A DNA stretch of 17,018 nucleotides from Alphaproteobacteria bacterium. Lineage in GTDB: Bacteria; Pseudomonadota; Alphaproteobacteria; Rhizobiales; Aestuariivirgaceae. The stretch lies in NCBI GenBank assembly GCA_024639035.1, contig JAHEJE010000021.1:1-17018 (forward strand), given 5' to 3'. This document shows, piece by piece, positions 13,533-17,018 of this stretch. Made by a program: the position numbers and the translations under genes. The notes below the pieces were generated by a model that searched no databases, was not told where the DNA came from, and saw nothing but the letters and a program-made list of their open reading frames with translations. Numbering within the stretch: the first letter of the stretch is position 1; each line of letters starts with the position of its first letter.

Positions 13533-14343
13533 TGGGCGCCTTCTGGTTCTGCAGCTTCTGCAGGCGGTTGATCACCGGCAGGGAAATGCTGCGTGGCGTT
13601 ATCCGGCTGAGGTGTGCCGCAATCTTGTTGAAGGCACCGGGAACGATGATGCGCTCACCCCGCTTGAAGCCTTCCCAGCCGGCCAGGGCAACCTCTTGGG
13701 CGGACTGCTTTGGCATCAGCTTTGTAAGCAAGCTGTCTTCCATCTCGGCACGGGCCTGAAAGCCGGTGATGACGACCCCCGGGCACAGGGTGCTGACGCT
13801 CACGCCGGTGCCCTTGAGTTCGGTTGCAATGGCCTCGCCGAAGGCAACCAGGTAATTTTTTGTGGCGTAGTACACCGCCATGTTGGGACCGGGCATGAAG
13901 CCGGCAAGCGATGCGACATTGAGAATTCCACCTCGCTTGCGCTGCAGCATTTCCGGCAGAAAACGCAACGACAGATCGGTGGCGCAGCGCACGTTCAGGT
14001 CGACCATGTTGAGTTGCTCGGCGCGGTCGATGCTGTGGGCAGCGCCGAGTTTGCCGAAACCGGCGTTGTTGATCACCACGTCGGGCGAGAAGTTCTTTGC
14101 CGCCATGGCGCGGGCGAGGATTTCCCCGCTGTCGTGGCGTGACAGGTCGACGTCGACCGGGGTCACGTCCGCCTGGTAGTTTGTCACCGCCAGCGCCGTG
14201 ACGCGATTGAGCTGGTCGGCGTTGCGGGCTGCGATCACCAGCCTGTAACCTTCCTGGGCGAGCAGGTTGACGAAGGCCTCGCCGATGCCGCCCGACGCCC
14301 CGGTTATCAGCGCATGTCTGCCTGCTTCAGGTAGTTCCGTCAT
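13519..14343 (-). CDS. SDR-family oxidoreductase of the DltE/YqjQ-like type
   Basis: This is a 274-aa short-chain dehydrogenase/reductase of the COG0300 kind. The cofactor motif TGASGGIG is at 14-21. Arg40 after the second strand (VIAARN) favours NADP(H). NNAG is at 92-95, the tetrad Asn at 117 (DLNVRC), Ser145 and Tyr158-Lys162 (YYATK). The basic C-terminal tail of about 40 residues (HLSRITPRSIS..., ending KLQNQKAPNEPA) is beyond the core fold and may touch the membrane. An in-frame GTG at 14361 would add six residues; the ATG at 14343 has a better placed CGAGG. It overlaps the next SDR gene by 14 bp, so the two enzymes are likely made together and may act in one pathway, which I cannot name. 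Confidence 0.9.
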   Translation of the reverse strand: MTELPEAGRHALITGASGGIGEAFVNLLAQEGYRLVIAARNADQLNRVTALAVTNYQADVTPVDVDLSRHDSGEILARAMAAKNFSPDVVINNAGFGKLGAAHSIDRAEQLNMVDLNVRCATDLSLRFLPEMLQRKRGGILNVASLAGFMPGPNMAVYYATKNYLVAFGEAIATELKGTGVSVSTLCPGVVITGFQARAEMEDSLLTKLMPKQSAQEVALAGWEGFKRGERIIVPGAFNKIAAHLSRITPRSISLPVINRLQKLQNQKAPNEPA

Positions 14344-14429
14344 GATGCCTCGGTCCGCCACACCCTTCCCCCGGTGCAGGGCGTACCGTTAGCATATGCC
14401 GAATGGAGGAGCCAGCGGTGTGAACCGCC

Positions 14430-15626
14430 TCAAGCGCTCAAACGGGTATGCTCGGGCCGGAAGACGGCATCCTTGCCGAACTTCATGCTGACGCTTGTGC
14501 CGGTGCCCAGGGTCGATTCGATGTGAAAGCTTCCGCCGAGCAGCCGGGCGAATTTGCTGGCGAGCGGCAGGCCCAGGCCGACGCCGTAAGGGTCGGTTCC
14601 GGTGGTCGAGTGAAGGCGGCCGAACGGCGTCAGCGCCAGTTGAATGTCATCCGACGACATGCCGATGCCGCTGTCGCGCACATCCAGGCGCAAATCGCCG
14701 AAGCCGTCGACCAGGGCGGTGACTTCGATCTTGCCGCCGTTGCCGGTGAACTTGACCGCGTTCGACAGCAGGTGGCCGAGAATGCGGGCGAAGTGGTCGC
14801 CGTCGGACACGATCGGCGGCAGGTCGGGGGCGATCTTGAGGCTGGCCTCAATGTGCTTTTCCGCGACCTGGTTGTCGAAGATCTTCAAAAGCCGTTCGCT
14901 GACATCGGCGAGCGAAAATTCGGTGCGTTCGATCGGCATGGTTCCGGCTTCGAGCTGACCCAGTTCGCCGATCCACATCATGATGCGTGACAGCCTGCGG
15001 CACCCGTCGGCAATGCCGGTTGCGGCTGCGGCTTGTGCGGTCTGTTCGGCACCTCGGTCGGCAATCACATTGGACAGCCTCACCACAGAGCTGAATTGTT
15101 CGCCGAGTTCGCCGGACAGGCGGGTGAGGAATTCTGTCTTGGAACGGCTTGCCAGTTCGGCCTTGTCGCGCGCCGTTGCCAGCTCGTCGAGAATCTGGCG
15201 GCGTTCGTCCTGCAGCCTGACGCGTTCGGAAGCGCGGTCGATGATGCTGATCAGGTGTTCCGGATCGAACGGCTTGGTCAGGTAGTCGTGGACGCCGTGG
15301 CGCATGGCGCGAATGACCGTCGAGCTGTCGGATTCACCAGTCATGACGATGCAGACGAGGTCCGGGAACTGGCCTTTCAGGGCTTCGATGACGTCCAGGC
15401 CCCATTCCTGGCCGAGCCTGAGATCGACCAGGGCCATGTCGGGGACCATCATGACGGCAGAACGCAGGGCATTGGTGCCGTCGTGAGTGATTGCGACCGT
15501 GTGACCCTCGGCTTCCAGCAACTCTGCTACGCCATTTGCTGCATCCTCGTCGTCGTCGACCACAAGCACACGAATCTTGCTGGCAATCTTGCCGGTTTGG
15601 GCGCTGATCCGGCTTGACTGTGTCAT
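14430..15626 (-). CDS. Soluble receiver/histidine-kinase-like protein lacking the phosphoacceptor His
   Basis: This 398-aa signalling protein has no membrane segments. Residues about 18-135 form a receiver domain with the acidic pair Asp24/Asp25, phospho-acceptor Asp68 (ALVDLRL), Thr96 and Lys118 (LTKPF), all intact. A coiled linker (about 133-160) leads to a DHp-like helix pair (about 160-232). Where kinases have FLxxMSHELRTPL this protein reads FLTRLSGELGEQF: the His is Gly172, and the following Arg-Thr-Pro is missing too. The ATP-binding domain (about 235-385) keeps the N box (LLSNAVKFT, Asn289), the G1 box DSGIGM (318-323), the F box PFGR and the G2 box GVGLGLP. It could bind ATP but should not autophosphorylate in the usual way. 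It stands alone, 83 bp upstream of the SDR pair. Confidence 0.9.
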   Translation of the reverse strand: MTQSSRISAQTGKIASKIRVLVVDDDEDAANGVAELLEAEGHTVAITHDGTNALRSAVMMVPDMALVDLRLGQEWGLDVIEALKGQFPDLVCIVMTGESDSSTVIRAMRHGVHDYLTKPFDPEHLISIIDRASERVRLQDERRQILDELATARDKAELASRSKTEFLTRLSGELGEQFSSVVRLSNVIADRGAEQTAQAAAATGIADGCRRLSRIMMWIGELGQLEAGTMPIERTEFSLADVSERLLKIFDNQVAEKHIEASLKIAPDLPPIVSDGDHFARILGHLLSNAVKFTGNGGKIEVTALVDGFGDLRLDVRDSGIGMSSDDIQLALTPFGRLHSTTGTDPYGVGLGLPLASKFARLLGGSFHIESTLGTGTSVSMKFGKDAVFRPEHTRLSA

Positions 15627-15665
15627 GGTCGCGGAATCCCTAAAAATGCGTTTAATACGAACGCT

Positions 15666-15700
15666 GCAAGTATAGGGCCGGTGCGTTAATCAATACTTGC
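15666..15700 (-). promoter_or_regulatory. Inverted repeat over a -10-like element upstream of the signalling gene
   Basis: GCAAGTAT (15666-15673) and ATACTTGC (15693-15700) are perfect 8-bp inverted arms, 27 bp centre to centre. On the minus strand one arm overlaps a good -10 sequence, TATACT (15669-15674), 43 bp before the ATG at 15626. The other covers the -35 position, where only the poor AGTATT is found. This arrangement suits a regulated promoter bound by a dimeric factor. Confidence 0.4.
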
Positions 15701-15723
15701 GGTATTGCATCGCATTGTCTTTT

Positions 15724-15740
15724 CCGGGCATCGGGCCCGG
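15724..15740 (-). terminator. Hairpin downstream of the deaminase gene
   Basis: CCGGGC (15724-15729) and GCCCGG (15735-15740) form a 6-bp stem with a 5-nt loop, 18 bp beyond the stop codon of the deaminase gene. On the minus strand AAAAG rather than a T-run follows, so intrinsic termination is doubtful. Confidence 0.25.
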
Positions 15741-15757
15741 TCGCGCGCAAGCCGGCC

Positions 15758-16780
15758 TCAGTTGTTCGGAAATCCCTGACAGAAGGCGTCGAACCTGTCC
15801 AGCGATATGGATTTCTCGGCCTGCGACATGAAAGAACCGGTGATGGCGTTGCGGCCAAGCTGGACGATTTCGGCCAGATCAAGCGACAGTGCGGTCTGCA
15901 CGGCGAGAAAATTCTCGGTGATGTAGCCGCCGAAGTAGGACGGGTCATCGGAGTTTACCGTGGCGCACAATCCGGCATCGAGCATCTGCCGCAAGGGGTG
16001 GCGGGTGAGGTCGTCCACCACCTTCAGGCGCAGATTGGACAATGGGCAAACCGTCATCGCCATGCCGCTGGCAGCGATGCGGTGCACCAGGGCCGGGTCT
16101 TCAAGCGCCCGGTTGCCGTGGTCGATCCGTTCGATCTTCAGCACATCCAAGGCCTGGCTGACGTAGCCCGGGGGGCCTTCCTCGCCGGCATGGGCGACCG
16201 GGGTAAAGCCGTTTTCCCGCGCCGCGGCGAAGACGCGGGTGAAATTTTCCGGCGGATAGCCCAGTTCGGAACTGTCGAGGCCGACGCCGAAAATGTAATC
16301 CCTGCACCGGCAAGCATGGTCCAGCGTGTCGAAGGCGGCCTCTTCAGGCAGATGGCGCAGGAAGCACATGATCAGCCTGGAGGTGATGGCAAGCTCCTTG
16401 TTGCCCTGCTCAAGGGCGCGGGTGATGCCGCCGAGCACGGTGTCGAAGCCGATGCCGCGTTCGGTATGTCCCTGCGGGTCGAAGAAAATCTCGATGTGGG
16501 TGACGTTCTGGCCTTTGACCTTTTCCAGATAGGCCCAGGTGAGGTCGAAGAAATCCCGCTCGGTTATCAGCACCGACATGCCGAGATAGTAGACCTGCAG
16601 GAAATCCTCCAGGCAATTGAAGTCGTAAGCCGCGCGGATGTCGTCAAGGGTCTCGTAGGGCAGCTGAACGTCGTTTCGCCGGGCCAGTTCCAGCATCAGT
16701 TCCGGCTCCAGCGTCCCTTCTATGTGAAGATGGAGTTCGGCCTTGGGCATTTCGCGGATGAATGTGTGCAGGTCGGTCAT
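15758..16780 (-). CDS. Adenosine deaminase family enzyme, probably adenine deaminase (ADE/AAH1 type)
   Basis: This 340-aa zinc hydrolase of the adenosine/adenine deaminase family has the metal ligands His17 and His19 (ELHLHIEG), His197 (VAHAGEE, with catalytic Glu200), His221 (IDHG) and Asp278 (NSDDPSYFGGY). The SDDPxYFGGY motif and the overall length match the AAH1-like subgroup, including Pseudomonas enzymes shown to deaminate adenine to hypoxanthine rather than adenosine to inosine. The likely role is purine salvage in the cytoplasm. The ATG at 16780 has no good ribosome binding site. A promoter-like pair immediately upstream suggests a leaderless or near-leaderless message. No other purine gene is adjacent. 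Deamination of adenosine or other aminopurines remains possible. Confidence 0.9.
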   Translation of the reverse strand: MTDLHTFIREMPKAELHLHIEGTLEPELMLELARRNDVQLPYETLDDIRAAYDFNCLEDFLQVYYLGMSVLITERDFFDLTWAYLEKVKGQNVTHIEIFFDPQGHTERGIGFDTVLGGITRALEQGNKELAITSRLIMCFLRHLPEEAAFDTLDHACRCRDYIFGVGLDSSELGYPPENFTRVFAAARENGFTPVAHAGEEGPPGYVSQALDVLKIERIDHGNRALEDPALVHRIAASGMAMTVCPLSNLRLKVVDDLTRHPLRQMLDAGLCATVNSDDPSYFGGYITENFLAVQTALSLDLAEIVQLGRNAITGSFMSQAEKSISLDRFDAFCQGFPNN

Positions 16781-16786
16781 GGCAGA

Positions 16787-16815
16787 GTTTTACCCGCCTG
16801 GTGACAGATAGCCAA
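16787..16815 (-). promoter_or_regulatory. Possible sigma-70 promoter for the deaminase gene
   Basis: On the minus strand TTGGCT (16810-16815), a 17-bp spacer and TAAAAC (16787-16792) resemble a housekeeping promoter, 4 of 6 matches in each box. The -10 box ends only 6 bp before the start codon, so transcription would begin at or next to the ATG. Confidence 0.3.
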
Positions 16816-16856
16816 TTGCTCTGAATCGACTTCTGCGATCTGCATCGGCGGGTGCG

Positions 16857-17018
16857 TCAATCCGCGGTGCAGATCAGCTTAGTCACTCGGTCGCCAACTT
16901 GATCGAGCGTAGCTCTGATGCGGTTCAACTGTGAAAACTGTTTGAGTGTCTCCACGTCGTAACGCGATCCAAGATATTCGCGATTTTCGGTCAATTGGTC
17001 CAGATGGAGTCTGGTCTG
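16857..17018 (-). CDS. C-terminal end of an unrecognised protein (partial)
   Basis: A minus-strand frame is open from the right edge of the window to a TGA at 16857-16859, giving 53 residues that start outside. The peptide is mostly charged and helical in character (LHLDQLTENREYLGSR..., ending TKLICTAD), with Leu/Ile spacing compatible with an amphipathic helix or short coiled coil. I do not recognise the family. Third-position GC is lower than in the neighbouring genes. It would be co-directional with the deaminase gene, 76 bp upstream. The fragment is too short to exclude a chance open frame. Confidence 0.4.
   Translation of the reverse strand, partial: QTRLHLDQLTENREYLGSRYDVETLKQFSQLNRIRATLDQVGDRVTKLICTAD

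Noticed and set aside
13090..14142. 350-codon open frame on the plus strand opposite the two SDR genes
   Set aside because: It lies across the junction of two well-supported genes on the other strand and has no family-like motif.
15998..16804. 268-codon open frame on the plus strand opposite the deaminase gene
   Set aside because: It mirrors a conserved metalloenzyme whose zinc ligands are all present on the minus strand.
1..17018. CRISPR arrays, tRNA or rRNA genes, insertion sequences, phage genes, toxin-antitoxin pairs
   Set aside because: No regularly spaced repeats, cloverleaf-like sequence, transposase or terminal inverted repeats were seen on either strand.

Overview
The window looks like ordinary chromosomal DNA from a GC-rich alphaproteobacterium. 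The evidence is the tolQ-tolR-tolA-tolB-pal-cpoB cluster continuing into tilS-ftsH-folP-glmM, a proline-rich TolA, an Omp25-like 8-stranded barrel protein, a perfect CtrA-type box (TTAA-N7-TTAA) and an alphaproteobacterial RpoH-type promoter ahead of ftsH. I cannot fix the order; Rhizobiales or Rhodospirillales are both reasonable. I see no mobile element, prophage, CRISPR array, tRNA or rRNA.

Left block (1-5039, + strand): the Tol-Pal envelope machine. It holds the 3' end of tolQ, then tolR, tolA, tolB, pal and cpoB. TolQ/TolR form the proton-driven motor, TolA spans the periplasm, TolB and Pal lie at the outer membrane and peptidoglycan, and CpoB links the system to septal wall synthesis. 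A hairpin terminator lies between pal and cpoB.

Middle block (5026-10644, + strand): housekeeping genes. tilS (GTG start) overlaps the end of cpoB by 14 bp. ftsH has its own putative heat-shock promoter. folP carries an N-terminal extension of about 90 residues, and glmM supplies glucosamine-1-phosphate for the cell wall. ftsH-folP-glmM is a gene order also found in gammaproteobacteria.

Transition (10645-12013): a small outer-membrane beta-barrel gene with a CtrA-type box and a structured leader of roughly 140 nt, ended by a strong bidirectional terminator. After it comes a non-coding stretch of about 350 bp with a long hairpin whose stem repeats a leader sequence of the barrel gene, and two tandem TTGCAWTTTGCAA palindromes spaced 22 bp apart.

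Right block (12014-17018, - strand, read right to left): the C-terminal end of an unrecognised gene, an adenine-deaminase-type member of the adenosine deaminase family, a soluble REC/histidine-kinase-like protein whose phosphoacceptor histidine is replaced by glycine, two overlapping short-chain dehydrogenases, and a stand-alone class I glutamine amidotransferase. The last three look co-transcribed.

I did not find a clear undescribed multi-gene system. The most interesting items are the His-less kinase, the CtrA and RpoH control sites, the tandem palindromes, and the repeat shared by the barrel-gene leader and the downstream hairpin.
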